Source of the DNA: Sandaracinus sp.
Lineage (GTDB): Bacteria > Myxococcota_A > Polyangia > Polyangiales > Houyiibacteriaceae
Direction: 5' to 3'
DNA: 64,000 bases
Assembly (NCBI GenBank): GCA_002699025.1
Contig: PABA01000075.1
Coordinates: 1-64,000, forward strand
Position numbers and translations under genes: made by a program. Every line of letters starts with the position of its first letter. Position 1 is the first letter of the stretch. The notes under the pieces are model-generated. The model did not search any database. It was not told the DNA's origin and worked only from the letters and a program-made list of their open reading frames with translations. Positions 1 to 9,052 of the stretch are shown here, one piece after another.

Positions 1-114
1 CCGATGCGGGGAGCGCGCGCCGCTTCGCGTCGCCCGCCCCCGCGACCACCTCCGCCTCGCCGTCGACTATCGCGACGACGAGGCTGCGCAGCGCGTCCCG
101 TGTCGGGGCGCGTC

Positions 115-650
115 CGAGGTCGGCGTTCGCCTCCCTCGCCCGCTCTTCGACGGCGATGAGCGAAGGAGCGTCCGACCTCGGTCGTGCGCGACGTCGCGTG
201 GTCTCCGCGCACCGTGTCGGGGCGCGGAGACGAGGTCGGCGTTCGCCTCCCTCGCCCGCTCTTCGACGGCGATGAGTGAGGGTGCGTCCGACCTCGGTCG
301 GGCGCGACGTCGCGTGGTTTGGCGCGTCCCGTGTCGGGGCGCGTCCGAGGTCGGCGTTCGCCTCCCTCGCCCGCTCTCTCGGCACGATGACGAGGTCGGC
401 GTTCGCCTCCTCGCCCGCTCTCTCGGCACGATGAGCGAGAGGGCGTCCGACCTCGGTCGGGCGCGGCGTCGCGTGGTCTCCGCGCACCGTGTCGGGCGCG
501 GTACGAGGTCGCCTCCCTCGCCCGCTCTCTCGGCACGATGACGAGGTCGGCGTTCGCCTCCCTCGCCCGCTCCTTCGGCACGATCAGCGAGGGCGGGGCC
601 GACCTCGGTCGGGCGCGACGTCGCGCTGTCTCCGCGCACGGTGACGCTTC
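115..650. repeat. Imperfect tandem repeat array, unit about 115 bp
   Basis: The motif gaggtcggcgttcgcctcc starts near 116, 232, 346 and 392, recurs shortened near 505, and again near 543. A second motif, gacctcggtcg followed by gcgcgacgtcgcg, recurs near 174, 289, 450 and 601. Full units of about 115 bp alternate with partial units of about 40-45 bp. Each full unit carries gaggtcgg and the opposing ccgacctc, so it could fold on itself. Open frames across the array shift between units and look accidental. The array lies just downstream of the leftward lipoprotein gene and occupies this gene-free stretch. It has no CRISPR-like spacing. Function unknown. Confidence 0.75.
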
Positions 651-659
651 CGCGCCCGC

Positions 660-1781
660 TCAGAACACGCTGAGGCCGAGCATGAGCTCGGGGGCGACCC
701 CGTCGGCGTCGCCCCAGACGCCGCCGCGGAGGGTCAGCGCGAGGCGCGTGCTCAGGTCGAGCTGCACCAGCGCGCCGCCGGCCGCGTAGCCGCCCCGATC
801 GAGCTGCGTGCCTCCGTCGGTCTCGTCGGCGCGCACGGCGATGGCGCCGCCCTCGACCCAGGCGCCGAGGTGCAGGCGCCCGAGGGCCGGCGCGAAGAGC
901 TGCGCCTGGAGCCCGTAGCGCACGTCGAAGAGCCCGTCGGCCGCGCCGAAGCCGACGACGCCGTAGAGGCCGAAGAGCTCGTGCGGGAAGCCGCCGAACG
1001 CGAGCCGCGCGCCGCCGCCGAGGTCGTCCCCGCCGGGGCCGCGGAGGCCGCGCATGCCGCCCTCGAGGACCAGTGAGAGGCCGCGTCGATCGAGGGGGGC
1101 GCGCCCGAGCCGCTCGAGCGGTGCGCCGTCGGCTTCGTCGAGGAGCGCGCCGTCGGCCCAGGCGGCCAGCTCGGGCTCGAGCGCGTAGGCGGGGATGCTC
1201 AACCACTGGCCGTCGCGCCGGTAGAGGTGGAGCGAGCGCTTGGCGTCGGCGCCGAGCCAGCCGTCGTAGCGGGCGCCCTCGACGCCGGCGAGGACGAAGA
1301 CGCCGGTCGCGACGGCGGCCGTCGCGACGATGGCGATCCCGAGGGCCGCGCCGGTCCCGAGGCCGTCGCCGTCGCCGCCGTCGCCGTCGCCGCCGTCGCG
1401 CTGGCTGCGAACGGGGCGCGTGGAGGTCCGGGCTGCGCCGCCGCCGCTCACCTGCACGGTGGGGCGGCCGGAGGGGCCGCCCTCGGTCACGACGCGCGTG
1501 GGGCGGGGCGGGTCGATGCGGCGGCGCGACTCGGCGATGCGCACCTGCACGGCCGTGCTCACGAGGGGCGCCGGGTCCACGTAGACCCGCTCGCGGGGCG
1601 CGCGGGAGCGCCGCAGGGAGAGCTCCTGGGTCGCGCGGATGGCGTCGCAGCGCCGTTCGGGCGGGAGCTGCGCCAGGCGGGCGAGCTCCGCGTCGTCCAC
1701 GTGGTAGCGGGAGCTGAGGCAGCCGGTCGCGAGGGGCGCGGCGAGGAGGAGAAGGAGGAAGCGGGAGAAGAAAGCGTTCAC
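660..1781 (-). CDS. Putative lipoprotein with barrel-like C-terminal domain
   Basis: This 373-residue protein starts at GTG. A hydrophobic signal ends in LATGC, giving a probable lipidated Cys21. Residues 30-125 are Arg/Pro-rich. A Gly-Asp linker (about 129-140) precedes a hydrophobic segment at about 143-166. Residues 220-373 alternate polar and hydrophobic residues with many glycines and end in a hydrophobic residue and Phe, as outer-membrane beta-barrels do. No enzyme motif is visible and I do not recognise a named family. The gene is monocistronic and leftward, and the repeat array follows its stop codon. Lipoprotein status is fairly secure; the barrel is inferred from composition only. 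Confidence 0.7.
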   Translation of the reverse strand: MNAFFSRFLLLLLAAPLATGCLSSRYHVDDAELARLAQLPPERRCDAIRATQELSLRRSRAPRERVYVDPAPLVSTAVQVRIAESRRRIDPPRPTRVVTEGGPSGRPTVQVSGGGAARTSTRPVRSQRDGGDGDGGDGDGLGTGAALGIAIVATAAVATGVFVLAGVEGARYDGWLGADAKRSLHLYRRDGQWLSIPAYALEPELAAWADGALLDEADGAPLERLGRAPLDRRGLSLVLEGGMRGLRGPGGDDLGGGARLAFGGFPHELFGLYGVVGFGAADGLFDVRYGLQAQLFAPALGRLHLGAWVEGGAIAVRADETDGGTQLDRGGYAAGGALVQLDLSTRLALTLRGGVWGDADGVAPELMLGLSVF

Positions 1782-1793
1782 GCGGCCTGTCCT

Positions 1794-1809
1794 TGCAAGG
1801 GGCGTGCGC
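1794..1809 (-). promoter_or_regulatory. Weak sigma-54-like -24/-12 sequence
   Basis: Read leftward the sequence is GCGCACG, four C, then TTGCA, ending 12 bases before the GTG at 1781. The -12 half is perfect, but the -24 GG core is CG, so activity is doubtful. It is listed because stronger sites occur elsewhere in the window. Confidence 0.2.
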
Positions 1810-2012
1810 AGGAGCGGAGGCGGGGCGAAGCCCGGCGCGAAGCCCTCCTCCCCGGAGGGACTTCACGCCGTCATGAACGGCAGTTCGCGAGAGCGGCGTT
1901 CGTGCGCACGCGGTCCCGACCGCGGGAAGGGCGCGTTCGGCGACGCTCCACCGGCGGCGTTCCTTCAGCGGCGCTCACCTGGCTGCTCGCTCGGCCGCGC
2001 TCCCCTGGCGGC

Positions 2013-3518
<1,506 letters not shown>

Positions 3519-3581
3519 GGGGGCATCGTCGGCGTTGGGGGGCGGTGCGGCAAGGGGCGGGGCCCGCCTTGGGCGGGCGGG

Positions 3582-3690
3582 GGTCGGGGTTTCGTCGCCT
3601 TTGGCGACGAGCCCGCCTCGGGCGGGCGGGGGTCGGGGAACTGGGGTGAGGAGAGCGCGTGGGGAGGCGCGTCGGGCGCGCGTCGCTCGT
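3582..3690 (-). repeat. Dispersed element copy A with conserved hairpin
   Basis: Read leftward, this about 109-base stretch closely resembles 6254-6360 read rightward. Shared blocks include cgcgcccgacgcgcctcccc, ctcaccccag and a hairpin of stem TCGTCGCC/GGCGACGA with a three-base loop, followed by aaaccccgaccccc. In both copies the element points at the start codon of the following gene. Copy A has two further GCCCGCC/GGCGGGC hairpins flanking the shared one. Confidence 0.7.
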
Positions 3691-3711
3691 GAGGGGAGGG
3701 CGGGGCGGCGT

Positions 3712-3930
3712 GAGCTGTGGCTGTGGCGGTCGCTTGGGCTGTGGCTGTGGCTCTGGCTGTGGCTGTCGCTCTGGCTGTGGCTGTCACTCGAGCTGAGGCT
3801 GTCGCTTTGGCTGGAGCTGAGGCTGTCGCTGTCGCTCTGGCTGGAGCTGAGGCTGTCGCTCGGGCTGGAGCTGAGGCTGTCGCTCGGGCCGGAGGCTGTC
3901 GCTCTCGCCGTGGCTGTCGCTCTCGCCGCC
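3712..3930. repeat. TGGCTG-type microsatellite with higher-order unit
   Basis: The block consists of degenerate TGGCTG/TCGCTC hexamers. From about 3788 to 3900 the longer unit ggagctgaggctgtcgct recurs about four times. All units are multiples of three bases, so frames stay open on both strands (Ala/Val-rich rightward, Ser/Asp/His-rich leftward). It is probably noncoding. Confidence 0.7.
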
Positions 3931-4072
3931 GCCGCCATCGCCGCCGCCGCTCCCTCGCCTGCCGGGTCCACCCCGCGCCCCTGCGGGGTCCACCCCGCAC
4001 CCCCGGCCCGTTCCCCGCCCGCGCACCGGTGAAAGAGCCCCGGCACGCTTCTCGCTCTCTCGTCGCTCGCCC

Positions 4073-5485
4073 ATGCGACCGCTCTTCCTCCTCCCGCTCG
4101 CCCTCTCCCTCGCCGCCGCCGCGCCCCCGGCCCGCGCCCTCCCGACGGCCCCCGAGCGCCTCTGCGCCACCTTCCCGGACGCCGCCGATTGCCGCGGCCG
4201 CGTCGTCGGCTGCGAGACCTGCCACACCTCCACCTGGCCAGCCGCCTGGAACGGCTTCGGCGTCGACGTCGGCCTCGCGCTCCCCCCAGGCGACTTCAGC
4301 GCGGCGCTCCCCGCCGCCCTCGAGTCCCTCGCCGCCGAGGACGCCGACGGCGACGGCGTCTCGAACCTGGACGAGCTCCTCCAGGGCACGAACCCCGGCG
4401 ACCCGGCGAGCGCCTGGCCCTACTGCGCCGCGCCCCCCGATCCCCTCCCGGACGCCCCGGTCGCCGCGGGCTACGACTTCCGCCGCGCCTACCAGCGCCT
4501 GAGCGTCCTCTACTGCGGCCGCTCCCCGAGCTACGACGCCCTGGCCGCTTTCGACGCCGTCCCTCCCCCCGAGCGCCACGCCCGCCTCCACGCCGAGCTC
4601 GACGCCTGCCTCCAGAGCGCCTGGTGGCGCGACGAGGGCCTCCCCCGCCTCGCCGACGCGCGCATCCGCCCCCTCCAGGCCGTCGGCGCGGACTCCCCGG
4701 TCGGCATCGTCATCGGCGACTACGAGTGGGACTACCGCCTCTGGTCCTGGGTCCTCACGGGCGGCCGCGACGTCCGCGACCTCCTCCTCGCCGACTACCA
4801 CGTCGAGCGCCGTCCGGACGGCTCGCTCGCCCGCGTCGAGGGCCTCGTCGACCCGCCCGCCCCCGGCCGCGCCGGCGGCCAGCCCCTCGTGCCCGAGCGC
4901 CGCGCCGGCATGATCACCACCCAGTGGTTCATGAGCATCAACACGATGTTCAGCCCCCTGCCGCGCACCACCGCGGCCCAGGCCTACCGCGCCTACCTCG
5001 GCATGGACATCGCGCGCCTCGGGGGCATCGTCCCGGTCGCCGGCGAGCCGCTCGACGTCGACGCCAAGGGCGTCCGCGAGGCCCAATGCGCCGGCTGCCA
5101 CTCCACCCTCGACCCGCTCAGCTACGCCTTCGCCGAGTACGACGGCATCCGCGGTGATCGCACGGGCGCCTTCGTCCCCCAGCGCCCGGCGCTCCTCATC
5201 GAGGGCTGGGACGCCGCGGCGCCCGAGACCGTCCTCTTCGGCCAGCCCGTGAGCGCCCTCCGCGACCCGGACGCGGTCGACTTCGCCGAGGTCGCCGCCG
5301 AGAGCGACGCCTTCATGCGCAACCTCGGCCGGCTCTTCTTCCGCCACGCCTTCGAGCGCGATCCGACGCCGCGTGAACGCCCGGCCTTCGACGCGCTCTG
5401 GGCCGCGCTGCCGGAGGACGGCTGGTCCGCCGACGCGCTCATTCATCGGCTCGTCGACCTCGACGCCTTCGGAGGTGTGCAGTGA
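4073..5485 (+). CDS. Exported c-type haem protein, DUF1588/DUF1585-like
   Basis: This 470-residue protein has a cleavable signal peptide (about 1-22). Two haem c attachment motifs are visible: CETCH at 47-51 and CAGCH at 339-343. A calcium-binding-like loop, DADGDGVSNLDE, lies near 90-101. The region around CAGCHSTLDPLSYAFAEYDG resembles the DUF1588/DUF1585 cytochrome-like proteins of planctomycetes and myxobacteria, which usually sit beside DUF1501 or DUF1552 proteins. The next gene overlaps its stop codon and a DUF1501-like Tat substrate follows, so context agrees. It is probably periplasmic or outer-surface and handles electrons; the reaction is unknown. Confidence 0.8.
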   Translation: MRPLFLLPLALSLAAAAPPARALPTAPERLCATFPDAADCRGRVVGCETCHTSTWPAAWNGFGVDVGLALPPGDFSAALPAALESLAAEDADGDGVSNLDELLQGTNPGDPASAWPYCAAPPDPLPDAPVAAGYDFRRAYQRLSVLYCGRSPSYDALAAFDAVPPPERHARLHAELDACLQSAWWRDEGLPRLADARIRPLQAVGADSPVGIVIGDYEWDYRLWSWVLTGGRDVRDLLLADYHVERRPDGSLARVEGLVDPPAPGRAGGQPLVPERRAGMITTQWFMSINTMFSPLPRTTAAQAYRAYLGMDIARLGGIVPVAGEPLDVDAKGVREAQCAGCHSTLDPLSYAFAEYDGIRGDRTGAFVPQRPALLIEGWDAAAPETVLFGQPVSALRDPDAVDFAEVAAESDAFMRNLGRLFFRHAFERDPTPRERPAFDALWAALPEDGWSADALIHRLVDLDAFGGVQ

Positions 5486-6108
5486 GGCCGACGACGACGC
5501 TCTCCCTCGCGCTCTTCGCCCTCGCCGCCTGCCGCGGCGGCGGCGCCCCCATGGGCCCGGGCGAGGGCCCGCCTCCGGAGCCGCCCGGGGAGTGCGCGCC
5601 GGTCGAGGAGGCGCCCCGCGCCGAGCCGCTCCAGTGGAAGCGCGCCGCCGCCTTCGAGGCCGACCTGCACGCCGCTCTCGAGCTCGACCGGAGCAGCGGC
5701 TGCCGCGAGGTCGATCGCGTGCCCTGCGGCGCCGTCCACCTGGTCGCCCTCGGCGGCAACGACCCGCTCGGCATCGCCCAGTACGAGCCCGTCGCCGAGC
5801 CCCTCGCGACGACCCCGCTCACCGTCGATCGGATGGTGCTGGGCGCCTGCGCCAACCGGGTCGCCCTCGACGCCGAAGGCGCGCCGCGCGTCTTCGACCG
5901 GGTCGACCTGGGCGCCGCCGCTCTCGCCCCCGCCGATCCGGCCGTGCGCGCGCAGACCGAGGCCCTCTACCGGCGCCTCCTCCGGCGCGACGCCACCGAC
6001 GAGGAGCTCGCGATCGTCGCCGAGCTCGCCGAGGGGCTCTCCGCCCGGGACTGGGCCCTCGCCGCCTGCTTCGCCATCGGCACCACCACCGAGAACGTCC
6101 TCTTCTGA
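5482..6108 (+). CDS. Small lipoprotein coupled to the haem protein
   Basis: This 208-residue protein starts at a GTG overlapping the upstream TGA (GTGA), with GGAGGT at 5471-5476 as ribosome-binding site. A short hydrophobic signal ends in LAAC, giving lipidated Cys17. A Gly/Pro linker leads to a mature domain of about 165 residues without motifs I recognise. The C-terminal part (about 150-208) is helical, and its phrase YRRLLRRDATDEELA resembles the DUF1592/DUF1588-type helical segments. Tight coupling suggests it is a partner of the haem protein. Function unknown. Confidence 0.75.
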   Translation: MRPTTTLSLALFALAACRGGGAPMGPGEGPPPEPPGECAPVEEAPRAEPLQWKRAAAFEADLHAALELDRSSGCREVDRVPCGAVHLVALGGNDPLGIAQYEPVAEPLATTPLTVDRMVLGACANRVALDAEGAPRVFDRVDLGAAALAPADPAVRAQTEALYRRLLRRDATDEELAIVAELAEGLSARDWALAACFAIGTTTENVLF

Positions 6109-6124
6109 GCGGCCGCCCAGCCGC

Positions 6125-6250
6125 TTCGCCCAACCGCCGTCACCCCGCCGCCGTCACCCCGCCGCCTCGCTCAACCCTCACCCCGCCGCCTCGCTCCCCG
6201 CCGCCGTCACCCCGCCGTCGTCACCCCGCCGCCGTCACCCCGCCGCATTC
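6125..6250. repeat. Short tandem repeats, cgccgccgtcacccc type
   Basis: Degenerate units of cgccgccgtcacccc, or cgccgcctcgct variants, recur about eight times between the small lipoprotein and the DUF1501-like gene. The leftward frame through them is part of a spurious antisense frame. No function is evident. Confidence 0.6.
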
Positions 6251-6253
6251 CCC

Positions 6254-6360
6254 CACGAGCCACGCGCGCCCGACGCGCCTCCCCACACACTCCCCTCACC
6301 CCAGCTCCCCGAGCCGCCGAACGCGAGCTCGTCGCCCAAGGCGACGAAACCCCGACCCCC
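6254..6360 (+). repeat. Dispersed element copy B with conserved hairpin
   Basis: This is the second copy of the element at 3582-3690, here pointing right toward the start codon at 6390, 29 bases away. The hairpin stem TCGTCGCC/GGCGACGA (6329-6347) is identical, while the loop differs (caa, against aaa when copy A is read in the same sense). Conservation of the stem but not the loop hints at a structural role. Confidence 0.7.
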
Positions 6361-6389
6361 CATCGCCCGTGCCCCACCCCCGCCACGCC

Positions 6390-7880
6390 ATGACCGACCG
6401 CCCCTCCCGCCGCGCCGTCTCCCGCCGCGCCTTCCTCCGCCGCGCCGCCGCCTCCAGCGCTCTCGCCGCGCTCCCCGGCGGCATGCTCGCCGCCCTCGCG
6501 GGCCGCCCCCGCGCGAAGGCCCAGCCCCGCCCCGACGCGCGCTTCCTCTTCGTGATCACCGCGAGCGGCGGCGCCAGCATCCTCGACGGCTTCCTCCCGG
6601 TCGTGGAGACCGAGGTGTCGAGCCTCGAGCGCGCGCGCCGCCTCCTGACCTACCCGGAGGCCGCCGTCGCCCAGCCCGCCGGGAGCCAGCTCCGCTGCGT
6701 GCGGAACCTCGGCCGCCCGGGCCCCTTCCGGAACGGCTACGACCTCGAGGGCTTCCTCCGCGCCCACGCCGAGGACACGGCCGTCGTCACCGTCGAGAAC
6801 ACCTCCGTGAACCACGTCGTCGCGCAGAAGCGCGCCATCACCGGCGCCGGCATCCACGGTGGGCGCACGCTCATGGAGGCCATGGCCGAGGTCCACGGCG
6901 AGGGGCTGCTCCTGCCGAACTGCAACATGGGCGCGGGGGGCTACCTCGAGCCGGGCGACGCCGCCGACGTGCCCACCGCGGCGCGCGCGGAGATCATCGC
7001 CAACCCGATGCTCTTCGCCGTCTCCACCCACGGCAGCCGCGGCGTCCCCCGCGCGCCGGGCGCCGACGTGATCGCCCGCGCCCGCGCCACCCGCGAGCGC
7101 CTCGAGGGCGCCTCCCCCTTCGCCGCGCGCTTCGCGTCGAGCCGGCTCCGCGAGCGCTACCTGCGCCTCCGCCGCGAGCTCGCCCCGGACATCGAGGCCG
7201 CCGACCTCATCCACTCGCTCCTCCTCGTGCAGGAGAGCGAGGACGTCCCGCTCGGCGCGTTCGGTCTCCGCGAGAGCGAGGACGCCGCCGCGCTCCGCGC
7301 CGTCTTCCCCGGGCTCGGCGTGGACACGCTCCAGACCCAGGCCGCCCTCGCGTTCCTGCTGGCGAAGCACGGCGTCGCCACGGCGCTCACCTTCGGCCCG
7401 GGCTTCGCGCCGAACGTCCTGCCGAGCGGCCTCCCCGACACGCCCATCGCCTTCGACTTCAGCCATAGCGACCACCTCACGGCGCAGAACGTGATGTGGA
7501 GCCGCGTCATGGAGGCGGCGGACGGGCTGATCCGCCTCTTGAAGGACGCGCCCTTCGAGGAGGGCACGCTCTGGGACCGGAGCCTGATCTACGTCGCCAC
7601 CGACTTCGGCCGGAGCAAGGAGCGCCCCGCCGAGAGCCAGAGCTTCGGCTCGGGGCACCACCTCAACAACGGCAACGTGCTCATCTCGCCGCTGCTCCGC
7701 GGCAACCGCGTCTACGGCGGGGTCGATCCGGAGACCTGCCTGACCTACGGCTTCGACCCGGCGACCGGGGAGCCCGACCGCGACACCGTGATGCGCGAGG
7801 GCCACCTCTACAGCCTCGTCTGCCAGGCCATGGGCATCGACTTCCGCGGGCGCCACGACATGCGCGGCCTGCTCCGCTGA
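6390..7880 (+). CDS. Tat-exported DUF1501-like protein
   Basis: This 496-residue protein has a twin-arginine signal near the N-terminus (SRRAFLRR at 11-18), followed by a hydrophobic stretch and a cleavage region near AKAQ. The body begins with FLFVITASGGASI and contains DFSHSDHLTAQN and a late GSGHHLNNGN motif, as in DUF1501/DUF1552-type secreted proteins related to the alkaline phosphatase fold. Tat export suggests folding or cofactor loading in the cytoplasm. I chose the ATG immediately before the Tat motif. These proteins commonly pair with DUF1588-type haem proteins, as here (4073-5485). Substrate unknown. Confidence 0.75.
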   Translation: MTDRPSRRAVSRRAFLRRAAASSALAALPGGMLAALAGRPRAKAQPRPDARFLFVITASGGASILDGFLPVVETEVSSLERARRLLTYPEAAVAQPAGSQLRCVRNLGRPGPFRNGYDLEGFLRAHAEDTAVVTVENTSVNHVVAQKRAITGAGIHGGRTLMEAMAEVHGEGLLLPNCNMGAGGYLEPGDAADVPTAARAEIIANPMLFAVSTHGSRGVPRAPGADVIARARATRERLEGASPFAARFASSRLRERYLRLRRELAPDIEAADLIHSLLLVQESEDVPLGAFGLRESEDAAALRAVFPGLGVDTLQTQAALAFLLAKHGVATALTFGPGFAPNVLPSGLPDTPIAFDFSHSDHLTAQNVMWSRVMEAADGLIRLLKDAPFEEGTLWDRSLIYVATDFGRSKERPAESQSFGSGHHLNNGNVLISPLLRGNRVYGGVDPETCLTYGFDPATGEPDRDTVMREGHLYSLVCQAMGIDFRGRHDMRGLLR

Positions 7881-7973
7881 CTCCGGAGTGCGCTCTCGTC
7901 CGAGGGCGGCGCGTCCTCGCGTGTGGGGCTCCGCCCCTTTGAACCTCCCTCGCTCCCGTGTGAGCGTGCTCTC

Positions 7974-8945
7974 ATGCGTGGGCGCGCTCTCCTCTTCTCC
8001 TTCTCTCTCCTGCTGGCCTGTGGGGACGACGACGGCGGTGGCACGGACGCCGGGGCGCGGGACGCGGGCGGCGCGATGGACGCGGGGGAAGCGGACGCTG
8101 GCGGGGCGGTGGACGGGGGCGGCGGGGACGACGCCGGGCTCGCGGACGGGGGAGCCGCCGACGCGCGCATGGACGCGGGCCCGGACGCTGGCTCGACGGG
8201 CAGCCCCGGCTGCGTGGACGGCGCCGGCCTCGAGGAGGGGGAGCACACCTTCACGCTCGAGGACATCGAGCGCCGCTACCTCCTCTACCTGCCGACCGGC
8301 TACGACGGCTCGCGCCCCTGGCCGCTGATCTTCGCCCTCCACGGCAACGGCGGCAGCGTCGACTACTGGGACCGGACGAGCGGCGATCGGAACATCCGCG
8401 GCGAGGTCGAGGACGGCGCCATCCTGGTCATCGCCGAGGCCATCGACAACGCCTGGCGCGACTACGACATGCCGCGCGAGACCTGGCCGCCGCGCATCGA
8501 GCAGGAGCTCCGCTACTTCGATCACCTGAAGGACGAGCTCGGCGAGGCGCTCTGCGTCGACGAGGACGCCATCTTCTCCATGGGCTTCAGCGGGGGCGGC
8601 TCGTTCAGCGGCGTGCTCGGCTGCCGCCGGGAGTACGTCCGGGCCATCGCCGTGGGCGGCTCGGTGATCTACTTCGAGGAGGAGGACTGCGTGAGCACGC
8701 CGGCCGCCTGGATCACCATCGGCACGGAGGAGCTGACGGATGGGCGCGCCGCCTACCGCGACTTCTTCCGGGACCGCGCCGGCTGCGACGCGGAGTCGAG
8801 CGCCACCGATCCGGACCCGTGCGTCGCGTACGCGGGCTGCGATCCGGCGACGCCGGTGCACTACTGCCAGCACCCCGGGGGGCACGTCTGGCCCGACTTC
8901 GGGACCGAGGCGGCGTGGGCGTTCTTTCGGCGCTTCGTCGAGTAG
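7974..8945 (+). CDS. Esterase lipoprotein, PHB depolymerase/feruloyl esterase-like
   Basis: This 323-residue protein starts at the ATG before a short lipoprotein signal ending in LLAC (Cys16). Asp/Ala/Gly-rich linker repeats span about 25-75. The remainder is an alpha/beta hydrolase of the LpqC/PHB-depolymerase-like family: ALHGNGG near 120 supplies the oxyanion hole, GFSGGG near 203 the nucleophile serine, and HPGGHVWPD near the C-terminus the catalytic histidine. Several cysteines in the C-terminal half may form disulfides. It is probably anchored on the outer membrane and hydrolyses extracellular esters; the substrate is unknown. It is monocistronic. Confidence 0.85.
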   Translation: MRGRALLFSFSLLLACGDDDGGGTDAGARDAGGAMDAGEADAGGAVDGGGGDDAGLADGGAADARMDAGPDAGSTGSPGCVDGAGLEEGEHTFTLEDIERRYLLYLPTGYDGSRPWPLIFALHGNGGSVDYWDRTSGDRNIRGEVEDGAILVIAEAIDNAWRDYDMPRETWPPRIEQELRYFDHLKDELGEALCVDEDAIFSMGFSGGGSFSGVLGCRREYVRAIAVGGSVIYFEEEDCVSTPAAWITIGTEELTDGRAAYRDFFRDRAGCDAESSATDPDPCVAYAGCDPATPVHYCQHPGGHVWPDFGTEAAWAFFRRFVE

Positions 8946-9052
8946 GCGAGGGCGCGGAGGAGGCGAGCGGGGCGGCGAGCACGGGCGACGAGCACGAGCT
9001 CGAGCGTGAGCGCCGAACGGCGGCCCGAGCGGCCCAAGCGACGCGCGCCCGC

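Larger units (their letters stand above)
3519..4072. other. Gene-free divergent spacer between monooxygenase and cytochrome-type gene
   Basis: This 554-base spacer separates divergent genes and should hold both promoters, though I see no clear -35/-10 or -24/-12 pair. It holds three small perfect hairpins (3562-3578, 3592-3610, 3611-3627), copy A of a dispersed element and a TGGCTG-rich repeat block. Frames open through it look accidental because of the 3-base periodicity of the repeat. Confidence 0.6.

Noticed and set aside
115-650. CRISPR array
   Set aside because: Repeats are long and contiguous, with partial units and no uniform unique spacers or cas genes.
3519-4046. Ser/Asp/His-rich extension of the monooxygenase
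   Set aside because: The ATG at 3518 is immediately before the FAD motif as in the family, and the upstream part is repeat DNA. It is kept as a low-interest finding only.
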